A program made the position numbers and the translations under genes. Shown here piece after piece: positions 43,401 to 54,882 of a stretch of DNA of 64,000 nt (position 1 is its first letter; every line of letters begins with the position of its first letter). The notes beneath the pieces are model-generated. The model searched no databases. It saw nothing but the letters and a program-made list of their open reading frames with translations, and was not told the DNA's origin. The DNA comes from Mercurialis annua (Eukaryota; Streptophyta; Magnoliopsida; Malpighiales; Euphorbiaceae): the NCBI RefSeq assembly GCF_937616625.2, contig NC_065575.1, positions 6,269,501 to 6,333,500 of the forward strand, given 5' to 3'.

Positions 43401-46400
43401 AACGACTGCTTCGCTCATTCAAAGCAGTTGCACCTACGGCACGATTTCTTTGGCCGATTCTCATGAGGTCAAGAACATCCTCAGTGCTTGAAACTGGAAC
43501 CCAGCTGGCATCAGGTACATTGAGTCCATTCAATTGAGAATTGTTACGTATGTCTAATGTGCATGTAGTTAAGAAAAATTAGTTATTTTTTCGACTTCAA
43601 GTCAGCATACTAAGAATTGGTTACATGTATGAAAGGATATCTTCTGTTTGATCCATCACTAACTAGTAGATCTCGAACTTGTTCATTGTATATTTCTATC
43701 ATCTGAACTCCAACTTCGTACTTTATCGCACTCGCCCTTGTCTTTGAAATCTGAAACAAGTCCTCAAGAGCTCTATAGTTCACACCCCATGATTCCTCAC
43801 TAGTCAAATCTGGTCCGCTCTAGCAAATTATGGAAAAAGACCACTACGATGAGATTATATTATAAAAAAAATGTCTATAGATTTTATATAAACAATTAAA
43901 TCTTTTACCATTGTATAGGTCTTTCCTGATCCAGTTTGTCCATAAGCAAAGATGCAAACATTATAACCATCTAGAACAGATCTGATCAACGGCTGCGTAT
44001 TGCCATATATTTGCTCTAAAAACAGAATTGACAATGTTTTTTTAGTTAAAAAAAGAACTAAAGTCTAAAATTTTCTGCTGAATTGGAAATTTCAGGCTGC
44101 AAGAAAGTTCTCATACCTTGAGTAACATTTGTTCCAAACACTTTGTTGAAAGAAAATATCCTTCTTGCATCTTTTCCGTGCTTATGAGGATGGACAATCA
44201 TGATATTTCCATTCTCTCCAATATAATCCACAGTGGATTGCGGATTTGATTGGCCTGGTAAGAAAGGTCTCACTCTGCAATAGACCCTGATTGTTCCTGT
44301 TCAGAAACAAATGTCACAAACTAACCAGAATGCACTACTTTTTCGAAGAAAAGAAGAAATAGTACCTTTCAAATCCTGAACTTGATTGTAAAGTTGGCGA
44401 TTTTCCTCCAAAACTTTGTGGTAACAACTGGATGCCACTTCCAGGCCCTTTATATGATTCTCTGAAGCAATAAAAGTTATATAAGCTCTTGTTTAGGACA
44501 AAGCCAAATACTTCTAATTCAATAGCTATGTTGCTCATGGAATCTTGTCAACTCATTGTTTCGACATTTTGTTTTTATTTCCAAAAATGCTTCTAAAACT
44601 GCAAAACTTTATATATTTATCACTTATTCTTGTACATATCATTTCCCCGTTTTTCATTTCAATGTTTCCCATTTAAGCGTTTCAGTTTCCGTGCAACATA
44701 GTTGTATAGTCTTATATATACTTTTGGCTGTATGAGCAGAAAGACCATATTTGACACAGGCAGACAGCTTTTCAAAGCGAGATTATGGTTTTTTTGTTCT
44801 CCAAAAATGAATTTCAGAAGAAGTTTGAATTTCTAACTTCTTTCAAAAGTCCGATTTGGAAAAGAAATAATCTAAAAAAGTTGTGTCGGACAGGGCTAAA
44901 GTAATATTTCTCACCAAGTCTCTTGAGCTCATCTTCCCAAACTGCATGTCTTTGTTTAACTTCTCGTTTCATCGTTTTGTAGTACAATCTTAGCTCCTGA
45001 AAATAATAATTGAACAGATCAATGATCTATTTCTATTTGACTAAATCAAAATGTTCAAACTCGAAATGTTTATACCTGAAGCTCCTTCTGATGACAATCA
45101 ACTATTTGAATGTCAGCAAAAGAGTGATGAATAACTTCTTGTTTGCCACCACAAACACAAAACTTTGAGAAATCACTTGATACCAAGTTGGTTCTTTTCT
45201 TAAGATATTGTGAAATAGCTTCTATTAGTTCAGCTTTTGATAAAGAACCAAAATCATTCTTTAGCATTTTTTTCAGAAATAGTCCAAGCTGCAAGATGTA
45301 GTGAAAATGCATCAGCTTTCTTTCAAGGCACTAAAGAATGTATAAGAACTTTATTTTGTTTTATGATATATACCCATCTGTATAGATATTATCAATGTAT
45401 CACGGAAATGGAAATATATTGCAATATTGACATGAGAAGCTCCAACACTGAAAACAACAATATGATAATTTTTACAAAAATATTTTATAAATATAGAATG
45501 CCGGAGAGTTTTAGAAGTATTTCTGGAAGAAAATAAATGCCAAAAATTGAAGAATTAGAGAGGTTTCCGTGCAATATAAGATATCATCATCTACACTAAG
45601 AAAGCCGTATACTTCATAAGAAGCTTGTACAATTTGGGTTGACATTTTGAATGATCAAAAAGAAAATTCTACTTCCACCAGTATCCTTACGCACAACCAT
45701 ACATAACATTAAATCACGCTCGGAAAGATTGGACAATTAGATAAGCTTAATCTCGTTAAATTCACAGGGGGAAAAAGACAGTGAACTGCTCCGAAAATTA
45801 CCTGTGTGCCTTGAGAAACAAGCAATGCAGAAAAATCTTTAACTACCTTACTGAGTAAAGCATCTATTACCTGCAATTCATTCAAAATCATAAAAATTCA
45901 TGAAATAATGTCGTACAATAACAAAAGACTACTTGCAAATTAAATTCGAAAGAACCTTACCTACCATTGCATTCAAAGGAAGTTCTTCGATTCCATTGCT
46001 CTCTTTAAGGTAAGCTTGAAGGAGTCCAAGTCCAAAACGGTCAAAAAGAAATGCAAGAGCATTTGCAGTTTTAGATTCTTCAACTGAAACATCATTAGAA
46101 AGATGGAGAAAGTCTAATAGTTGTTCATATTGTGAAGATTCCGAATCATCAATGGACTCATCAGCACTTTCGCTTCCAACCAAGGAAGACGGAGACTCTT
46201 TTGGGAACGAAACAATCTTCACAAGCCCTCCATATCTCCATACCCCAATTCCTCCTGCTTGCTTCCATTCATAATATCCTTTCAGACAAAGAATGCAGTC
46301 CACAACCTTACTTGATGAGCCTCCCTGTGAATCCCGGTTTTGAAATCAAAGAATTGGTTAATTAGGGAAAACATAGGGCACAGGGACATGGAAACAGATA

Positions 46401-49400
46401 CGGCGAAAAGACATTTTGGAAAGTTTCCAAGTTCCAAATGCATAGTTTTCTGAAACTATAACCTTTGTCTGGCCAAGCTAGCAGAAGTCTGTTTTGTGAG
46501 TGTCATTGATGAGACAAGAATGTTCATAAAAATTATATGAATTACTAATTAGTATGTTTTTTAACAAGGAAAAGAAGTGTAACTAACCTTCTCCAAATCA
46601 GATGCTTCAAAAGTGAGGAGTTTCATATCTTTAACAGCCACCAAAAAATTTCTCATGTTTTCAAAATACTGAATTGCAGACTGTGCTGCAGCTTCTGTTG
46701 ACTGCACTGCAAGTATTGGATTCTCCACCACCTATGCAGCAAAACAACTCTCAGTATCAGAGATTAAAGCACTATACAAATTGGTGAAGAATTAGGTCAT
46801 TCTTGTCACAGATTATATAGACCTTGAGGACAGCACCAGGATTGACTTTGTTGAGGACATTGCAAAGAATGAGACCATTTCTTAGAGCAAGGCAAAATTG
46901 TTCCTCTGTGGGTTGTTTGGGCAAGCTGCCTGATGCACCTTTGTCCATTTTCCTTAGCCATTCTGCTGCTTCGCTCCTCCTTGAAGCTGACAAACATTAT
47001 ATTATGACAATAATTATTACTTCATTTTTCATCTCAATCTGCGTAATTCTATCAAACAACAAAAACTAAATTTAAATTCCACTAATTATATAGATTTGAA
47101 CTAAAAATGAATATTAATTAATTGATCTGTTAAATTTTAGGCCTAATTACTTAAAAACCACCCACCTTGTAACTTTTTTTCATTTATACCATGACCTTGG
47201 AAAATTTTCAATTGTACCCTATTTTCGATTTTTATGTTTCATCTCTACCTAATGAGTTGAATTGACCTATTTTCTTTTGAAAAAGAATTTAAATTAGTCC
47301 TTCATTTATATTCTGATAAAACGTTAATGTTAATCATTTATATATCTTGTTTTTAATATTTTCATCCTTAAATTAATTAAATTATCAAAATTTTAATTTT
47401 GGGGTACAAATAAAACATAAAAATCGAAAATAGGGTACAATTAAAAAATTTCCTAAGTTATGGTATGAATGAAAAAAAGTTATAAGGTGGGTGGTTTTTA
47501 AGTAATTAGGCCTAAATTTTATTGGCTAAATATGAATCTACACCACTGAGTTTTAATATTTGAATCACGTACAGACCTCAACTTTCATAATGACTAATTC
47601 CACACTTAAATTTGATATTCTTGATTTCCATAGTTAGTTAGTTAAGGACAGTTCTATTTTTAGTTCTAGGACAGACATTTCTGTTCTTATTTTATTTCAA
47701 ATAAAAATCAATGGTAAAATGATTTTTAAAATTCAAACATTTACGTCTTTTATCAATTGTGACTCAATTTTTTATTTTTGTAATTATATTATATATTTTT
47801 TTAAATGTAATTGTGTTATAAAAATAAGAAAAAGATTATTTAATTATTTGTGTTTTTTATTAATTAAATTTTAAAACGATATTCAATTTTTTTTCCAAAA
47901 CTTAACATTTGAATGATGGTCATTATGTGGCGCTATTGACCCACATTTCACTAGGTAATGCCATTATCACCAACAAAGGTGTGGTTGGTGAGTATTATTA
48001 GGAGCTCTATAAATAATCCACTTCTTGAGAAATTGTTCCATTGAAATAAAAATAAATAATTTCATACTGATTGGTATTTTATATTATATAGTGTCTAAAA
48101 TGAATAATTATATAAATCTAAGACATTTAATAGTTTATAAGATTTATAAACTAATGAGTATTTCATAGTTATACTATGTAATTATACATAGAGAGATGCT
48201 TCTCAAGCTTCTTAATAAAATCAAATGATGCCAAATTTCACTCTCATCATCATTATGTACCAAAGCATATAATATTTCGATTTAGTGAAATAAAACATCA
48301 AATTAATTACTTTAGATACAAATTGCACTCAAGTAAATTCAAAGTGGGTGGGTCACTCATGCACACTTTTGTTTTTTGAAAGATATGCCCGCCTGGGCAA
48401 GTCAAATTAACAAAAAAGTTCAATACTGAATTTATCTTTTTAAAAATTATTTATAGTTATTTTCCTCTTTACGTAAAATATAGGAATTGATTTTATAATT
48501 AAGTAAATTTCAACGTTCGAAAAGGTTCAGATATACATTTAAAATTTTAAAAAATAAACTACCAAACTCCTCCAATTTCGATAACCAGTTTCCAATTATC
48601 TCATTTATAAATCAAAATGGAAGTTTTATTGTTCACTTTTTTAAGACGTTGGGAGTATATTTGAATCTTTTCGTGCGTTAAGAGTTTACTTGACTTTAAA
48701 GTCGAACCTTAGAAATATAAATGATCTTTTTTTTATAATATTTAATGTCATGTAAAAAACCATCAAAATCAATAAAATTAGCCAAAGTATACTAACATAA
48801 TAATTATGAAAATAACAAATTTAAATCAGCCAAATTTTTTGTGGATTAAAAATGTGTAATTGCTTTCGGTTAAATCAAAATATAAATAGATGGTCCAATT
48901 GGACCCACATGAATCAAAGTTGAACCAACGTCCAAATATTTATAAAAAGAAAAGAAAATAGTAATCATTCAGTTCCATAGGATCACGCGCACTCTCCACA
49001 ACATTATGGCATCACTCATCCAAATTTCCATTGATGTTTTAATGTGATGAAATTAAAATTTTAATTCTGAATAAGAGAATGGTAATATATTTTAATTATA
49101 TAACTTATTTATATCTAACAAAGCAACAAATTTAAAATAGATAAATATTCTCTAAGCTATTCAAATTGATATTAATATTATTTTAAATAATAAACTTTTA
49201 ATTAAAATTAAAATAAAAGTTAGGTAAAAATAATTTTATATATCCATAAATTTTACCGTTTTATCATATATATTTTTATAAAAATAAATAAATAATATAA
49301 TTCGATTATTTTACGAATCGAACAATTATATTTTGAACGTGTCTGTATTGTTTACATTGCTCTGATTAGAAGAAAAAACTCAAATCGTCAAATTGACGAA

Positions 49401-49899
49401 CTAGACTATCGAATTTTTTAAAAAAAAAATGTCAATATGATTAAAATTCTAGATATATAAAATTATTACACCGCCACTCCCTTTATGTTTGAGTTAATTA
49501 ATTAAACAAATATAGCAAGAAAAAAACAAGAAATATTTTAACACAGAGATTAAGTAAGCCTTGTTAATAAGATATTCATAACTTAATGTGGAAAACTAAG
49601 AGACATTGGAGGAGGAGCCGTTGTGAATAAAAAAATACAATGCTGTTAGTTCCACCATTTTTATTTTATTTTCTAGCTATATCTGATCGTTGTAATGTAC
49701 TATAATAAATAATAATGAATGCAAGAAGAAGAAGAAAAATAAGGGTATATAAATTTAGTATAAGAATATTATTACCTGCTTGTTCAGCTTTTCTTTGAGC
49801 TAATTGATGGTCATTGATGATGTCGTCAGTGTAAGAAGAAGCTTCACAGCTCAACGATTTCAATCCTCTTAAGTTCTTGCAATTGCTTTCTTGTGGCAT
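40483..49899 (-). CDS. KIN14: KIN-14 kinesin with calponin-homology domain (minus-end-directed type)
   Basis: 17 exons, all frame-checked: 49776-49899, 46823-46986, 46588-46731, 45965-46324, 45802-45870, 45076-45288, 44915-44996, 44366-44461, 44117-44296, 43909-44015, 43641-43819, 43394-43558, 42790-43043, 42546-42709, 41842-42024, 41169-41770, 40483-40642; 1081 residues. A calponin-homology domain spans about residues 48-170 ([40 protein letters not shown]), expected to bind actin. A coiled region and the KIN-14 neck ([20 protein letters not shown]) precede the motor, about 418-755: P-loop GQTGSGKT 503-510, switch I NERSSRSH 620-627, switch [10 protein letters not shown] 651-658. A basic, Ser-rich tail follows. 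The neck type implies minus-end movement; CH kinesins of this class link microtubules and actin. The in-frame stop at 41132 is read-through of intron 16: a GTATGA donor at 41168 joins in phase to a last exon ending [16 protein letters not shown]. Intron 11 appears to be U12-type. Confidence 0.93.
40675..41100. repeat. degenerate repeats in KIN-14 intron 16
   Basis: Short blocks like TTTCGAAAGTGTTTCTGGAAATGCGAACG recur three to four times about 120-140 bp apart, with variants GTTTCAAAAG and CGGAAC. Related blocks appear in other introns of the same gene: 43080-43330, 44560-44720, 45400-45590 and 46375-46460. Confidence 0.6.
43559..43640 (-). other. U12-type AT-AC intron in KIN-14 (intron 11)
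   Basis: No GT-AG pair joins exons 11 and 12 in frame. Read on the minus strand, the intron starts ATATCCTTT, the U12 AT-AC donor consensus, and ends TTTTTCTTAACTACATGCAC, with a TTCTTAAC branch-like site about 10 nt before AC. Using these borders gives ...SNR, R split AG|A, LDIRNN..., the sequence expected for the motor domain. Length 82 nt. Confidence 0.88.
47139..47513. mobile_element. hAT-type MITE in KIN-14 intron 1
   Basis: AGGCCTAATTACTTAAAAAC at the left and GTTTTTAAGTAATTAGGCCT at the right are inverse; similarity extends to a TTGTAACTTTTTTTCAT block. AAATTTT flanks both ends (47132-47138, 47514-47520). Same family as 18646-19029. Confidence 0.85.
47521..49775. other. rest of the 2.8-kb KIN-14 intron 1
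   Basis: AT-rich with no exon or element recognised beyond the MITE at 47139-47513. Large first introns in such genes often hold regulatory sequence, but none can be shown here. Confidence 0.5.
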
Positions 49900-51267
49900 T
49901 TCTGTTGAATTAATAATCAATATCTATACTTAATTTAAAGGATTTTTAAAGGTTAGAAATAGACATTAATGGAAGAAATGAGTTAGTGATGCAGTGAGTG
50001 AAGAAGAAGAAATGTGTAATTTTAAAAATCAGAAAAATGGGAGCTGAAGGAAAAACAGGTTTCTCGTGGGTAGTGAAAGGCCACAGAGTTATTAAATGTG
50101 TTTCAGTCTACAAAAAATACATATACTACTGAAACAACAGTTTTTTATTCTAAAAAATATTGGGAAAAGGTTTGTTTATACCCCTAATATTTACCTCAAA
50201 GTCCAGATTTGCTCTTACGTTCTATTATACACCCCTGACATTTCAAAACTGGCCTAGTTATGCCTTTATATTTTTTACGGGGTTAAATAATTCAGTTTTT
50301 TTGTCATTTCTTTCCTATGTGGATGATGACATGAAGTACTTCCATCTCATTTAATTTCTTTTTCTAAAAACAATTGAATGCCATAAATCCATTTCTACGT
50401 GGCATACAATTTCCCAACGTAAGAAAAATTAAGATGAAGGATGCATAAATCAGAACTTAAGATCCAACATCAAAGAAAACAAAAGACATTGTCACTCTGG
50501 TTAAATGTTATGCTTATGCAAGTGCAGTTTAGGAAAAATGGAGGATTTGTTTCGTAACTTTTAAACGTTTTGATTGATTTCGTAACGTTTTAAATGTTTG
50601 GCTTAAATCGCTAAAAAGATGAAACGAAATTCATTAACGCTGGTCTCTCAAGCAACTTAACAATCCAAATTTATCGATATCCTTAGCAGTATAATCATCC
50701 ATTTCCTGATACAATCAAGGATTCCACATAAAGTTACATGGCATTTTTCTTTATTTTCTATTGACATGTAAATTAAATTGAATTGTCACTACTAAACTCT
50801 ATGGATTCTGTCAGCAATAATTGGATAAAATTGTAAAAACTCAATGTACACAGCTTGTAGTGAAAATGATGAACCCCAATCTTTGTTATAGATCGCAAGT
50901 CACAATCAAATAAACGAATAAGAACAGGTTTGTAAATATTGAAACTAAAGCCTAAACATGGGTAATGGCGTTGAAATTATTAGTACAACACGTTTCTGTA
51001 AATATGTGCTATTGCTGATGCAATACAACTAAATACATTTTACAGCAACAAATGGAAATCAGGCAAGCAAATTTTCTGAGTCATGCTTTGCAGTCCAATA
51101 CTTTTTTCTGGCAGGAGGATGTTGGACCATCACATAATTATAAAAGACACCAACAAAGTTTTTACCCTGAATACATCAGATCCTTAACTCTTCCATAATT
51201 GCCAGAATGCTGCACTTTTCCAGCTCATGTGAGTCTGATATCAACATTCCCAATTCATCTGTGTTGG
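49900..51267. other. KIN-14 upstream region and LIN37-like gene 3' flank
   Basis: 49900-50150 is the KIN-14 promoter and leader side. At 50155-50300 a stretch (ACCCCTAATATTTACC, ACACCCCTGACATTTC) resembles one arm of a MITE. 50900-51267 is probably the 3' UTR of the LIN37-like gene. No other gene is supported. Confidence 0.4.
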
Positions 51268-53612
51268 TCAGTTTCCAGCAGCAGTGTCGTTTCTGAAATG
51301 TTCTACCTGTGGAGGAAGGAGCATAGCCAGCCTAGTTTTGTATCTTGCAATTCGCTTCAAACGTTTTTCTCTTAAGCTGCAAGGCAATCACTAATATCAC
51401 CTCATTTGAATTGCAGTCAAACACTAGCATATCCTATTCCATGTTGAGTCCTCTAACTAGTCAATTTGATATAAATTTCATAAGTTTTGCCAATTCTGAA
51501 TACCCAACTGAGTAATAGTCATATAAATGCTTCAGAGCTACTGTAAGATAAGAAAAATATAAGCATAGTTAAACAAAGAAGCCGACAATGACGTTTTTCT
51601 CTTATATGTCATGACTTGCAACTCGCCTCTATCCACTCTTGACTATTGCGTGTCATGTTACTTGTTTCCTCTCTCCCGTTACATTGTTCTGGCTAAAGTG
51701 TGCTACAATCCCCTATGTTTTAATTTTTATGTCATCCTTCCACCAGTGGACTTGGACAGTAAAAGAACTAGAAGGTAAAGTAGTTTGATGTAGCAATGCA
51801 ATTCAAGTAGTTCATGCGTTAATAATTTATGAGGGACTTTCCTCTTCATATGGAAGGTAGTTATATACACAATCTTGCAACAGTTTTATTTAAATAATGC
51901 TCAAGGAACAAAATAAAAACTTCAGTTAGGAGTTGAGTTTTCCTTCAAAGCTTAAGACATCATTGGGTTTTCTCTCTAATGTGTCTTTTCCTTGAGGAGA
52001 AAAGGTTGCTAGGTTAGATAAACTCAAAACTCAATGTTGGAGCAATTCTTATTTCTTTCTTAAATGAAATTGGCCTGTAGGCTGTAAATATATCATAGAC
52101 ATGGACAATTACAAGCTGATACCCGCTTCTTAGTGGTTGGAATATCTATTCATGTATTGGTGAGTTAGAGAGGGCAAACGTGAGTGATTATGTGTTATTT
52201 ATATTGAAGATTTCTTTTGTTTTCTTTTACATGAAAGGGTAAAAAGGAGGGTAGTTCATGCCTTGTTAAGATGTTTAACATTGATAACAACATATTATTG
52301 GGTCACCATAAAAGGATCCCTTCTTGTGAAACACTTTGATGTGAATTAATGATATGTTTTCATGGTAAGAAAGTTGAAGTGTATTGAGGAAACTTACCGC
52401 GCCCGAACCTTTTTAGCACGTTTAATATGCCTCCTTAATAGATCTTCTGCTGATAAATTGTCTACGGATTCTTCTTCCTGAGAGCAGACCCCAAGGGAAA
52501 AGAATCATCAAGATATAAAGAATCCTTCAAACCAACAATCGATAGGTAAAGAATCCTTGAAACCAACACTTTTGTAGACTATCAAGATGTAGGCAAATAA
52601 AATATCAAAGAGGACACACTTGATATGGAGTACAAACCTGTTCATCTTCTTCTACTACTTCTTCACCTTCCTTTCCCAGTGAATGAGGGTGGACATCAGA
52701 CATAGGCAAAGGTTTTGGAAGAACCTTCACAACATCCCCATATTGTGGCTGCTCCAATACATAATAAGTACGACATAAACAGGAAACATAACGGCAAAAT
52801 ATGTCAGATTCCAGTATACTGCACATGCTTCATGAGTTCATGTGTTGTAATTATGTCAGTGCCATTTCTAACATCAAAGGGTTAGCTTTATATAAATGCG
52901 CAGAGCATTAATCTTATGAATCCAGAGGACATCCCTAAAAGCAAGGCAATGACTCAATTAGGATGGTTTTATTAATGACCTAAATTTGAGCATTATCGAC
53001 AAACAAGTAGAATAACCAGCGCTTGAACAGCATCATAAAGAAAATAACCTGATTGTCCTGAGGAAATCCATTTCGCAACCATGATCGACAAAGTCCGTAA
53101 AGAGAAGACTCTTGCGATATTCTGACCTGCAAACATAAAACAATGTGCTTGAGACTCACAGTCACATCAGAATTATCATCTTACAAACAAAACACTGTGC
53201 TGCTCTTACTTTTCTATCCTTGGCCACAACAAAATTATCATCCTTGCTTCTCTCCCTAATTAAAATTAGGAAAACAAATCACATTTAATGATAAAAGAAA
53301 TCATGGTAATTGGTAAATATGAGCTTAATACCTGGTGTTTTTACAACCATTAGAATCAGAGAGTGGAATTCCCTTAATAGGAGCAGCAGCATAATGGTGC
53401 GGATGTTGCCTCATCAAAAGAGGATGAGGATGAGGATGAGGGTTACAATTAGGAACAACCGCCCTGCCCATCACCCCTCCTTGTTGCGTTTGGGGTCTGG
53501 GTTGGTACAGCTGGTAAAGTGCTGTTGCTGTTGCTGTTGCTGTTGTGGTGCTGAATGGCCGAGTGGCGGCGGTGGCGGTGGCGGATGATGGAGGATTAGA
53601 GGCGGACGACAT
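51268..53612 (-). CDS. LIN37-like protein (possible MuvB/DREAM-complex subunit)
   Basis: Six exons joined in frame: 53332-53612, 53210-53255, 53049-53126, 52638-52748, 52398-52477, 51268-51376; 234 residues ending DTAAGN. The N-terminus is low-complexity: Ser/Thr/Ala-rich with an alternating TATATATA run from an ACAGCA microsatellite, then NPHPHPHP and QHPHHYAAAPIKGIP. The middle has VRISQESSLYGLCRSWLRNG followed by PQYGDVVKVLPKPLP; this Leu-Cys-Arg-Trp-Leu-Arg-Asn block is what recalls the LIN37 family, whose animal member belongs to the cell-cycle DREAM complex. The C-terminus is basic and helical (AEDLLRRHIKRAKKVRARLR...RIARYKTRLAMLLPPQVEHF). The gene model is firm; the LIN37 assignment is from recognition only. 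Alternative: an uncharacterised plant-specific nuclear protein. It lies about 1.4 kb upstream of KIN-14, same strand. Confidence 0.75.
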
Positions 53613-53965
53613 TTGGGGAATTTGGAGGGGTTTTTTTTGGTTTTGTATTTCAAATCAGTTTTGGTACGCCTTTTGTTCGATCAATTATTGTTTGAAAGAT
53701 ATTTCAATCTCAAATTTTGTATCTTTTACAAATTTGTTTTCGTTTAAAAATATAAAATTTGGGGTTAATTTGTTATATGTATAAAAATTGGGTGTTAATT
53801 TATTATATATATAAATTTTGGGGGTTAATTTATTATTTTAAGTTTTAAATTAAAGAGATTAAATTGTTTTTTTTTAATTATTAGATATTAATTTAAAATA
53901 TTAAAAAAATTAACACCATTTTAAATCTTTTTTCTATTAAAAACCACTTTAGAAAAAATACGAAT

Positions 53966-54882
53966 AAAGGATCAATTCACCCCTCAACTTGGCACGAAAT
54001 ATTAAATAAGTCATTTTGGACGTTTTTAGATCAAATAGACCCGCAACTTGCGTTTTTCGCTCAAATCAGACCCTCTCACACAAAAACACACCCAAAATAG
54101 AGTGAGATTGCTAATTAAGCTAATTAATTCTAATTAATCATAACTAATACTTTAATTAAACTTAATTAAAATTTTAATTAGACCTAATTAGTCTAATCAT
54201 TTTATTTAATCACCTAAATCTAAACCACCTGAAACTGCCTGACCCGACTCCGTCACAAACCGCTCCTCGTTTTTTAGGAGCAACGAGGAGTAGAGCTCCT
54301 GAGACAAGCATCTCAGAGCTCCTCGCTTTAAAACGCAGATCTGCTAGGAGCAGCAACTCCTCGCCTGAGGAGATGGGGGGACGGACTCGCTAAGAAGGTG
54401 GTGGGGGACGAAAGCGGCAGCGAACTGTGGTGATCGGAAGAAGAAGAAGAAGAAGAAGAAGAAGGAAGAAAAAGTTTAAAATGATCCTTTGCAAGATGTA
54501 ATTGAAAATTAAAAATTATTAAGTATCAATTTAAGAAATAAATAAGATATTAAGAGTTTTTTTAAATTTTTTTCATTTTTTCGGAGAGTATACGACACTT
54601 TCTTAGCTGAGAGCGTGGGTGAGGCTTTTTGACCGAAAAACGCAAATTGCGGATCTGTTTGATATAAAAATGTCCAAAATAACTTTTTTGATATTTTGTG
54701 CTAAGTTGAGGGGTGAATTGATCCTCTGTGCTAAGTTGAGGGCGTATCTCACTCTCTTAAGTGAGGGTAGGGAGGGGAGATTTTGTACCATTTTTTACAA
54801 GTTTGGGGTAAAAGTGATTTTTTTTTTCAATTTGAATGTTTTTAATACTTTGTGACAAGTTGTAGGGGTAAAGTGATCCTTT
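53966..54882. mobile_element. nested foldback elements, AAAGGATCACTTTACCCC family
   Basis: An inner unit (about 53968-54724) is bounded by GGATCAATTCACCCCTCAAC and its exact inverse GTTGAGGGGTGAATTGATCC. A further right arm (GTAGGGGTAAAGTGATCCTTT) follows to 54882, so two family members appear joined or nested. The core at 54255-54400 is GC-rich. A GAA microsatellite lies at about 54438-54465. Confidence 0.7.
54255..54400. repeat. GC-rich hairpin core of GAGGAGCTCC units
   Basis: CGCTCCTCG, TAGGAGCAACGAGGAG, AGAGCTCCTGAG, CTCAGAGCTCCTCG and GCAACTCCTCGCCTGAGGAG follow in about 130 bp. Same unit as 12920-12990. Confidence 0.75.

Noticed and set aside
43559..43640. Exon 11 running on as YPFIHVTNS with a GT donor
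   Set aside because: It would insert residues into a conserved motor segment and leave exon 12 out of phase; AT-AC borders fit both frame and family.
45961..45964. KIN-14 exon 4 ending four bases or more later (GTAG or GTAGGTAAG included)
   Set aside because: Ending at ATG|GTAGGT gives [10 protein letters not shown], the uninterrupted family sequence; the alternatives add residues or shift the frame.
53310..53653. Plus-strand and shifted minus-strand frames with poly-Cys, poly-Gly or poly-Gln
   Set aside because: They are shadows of the ACAGCA microsatellite in exon 1 of the LIN37-like gene.
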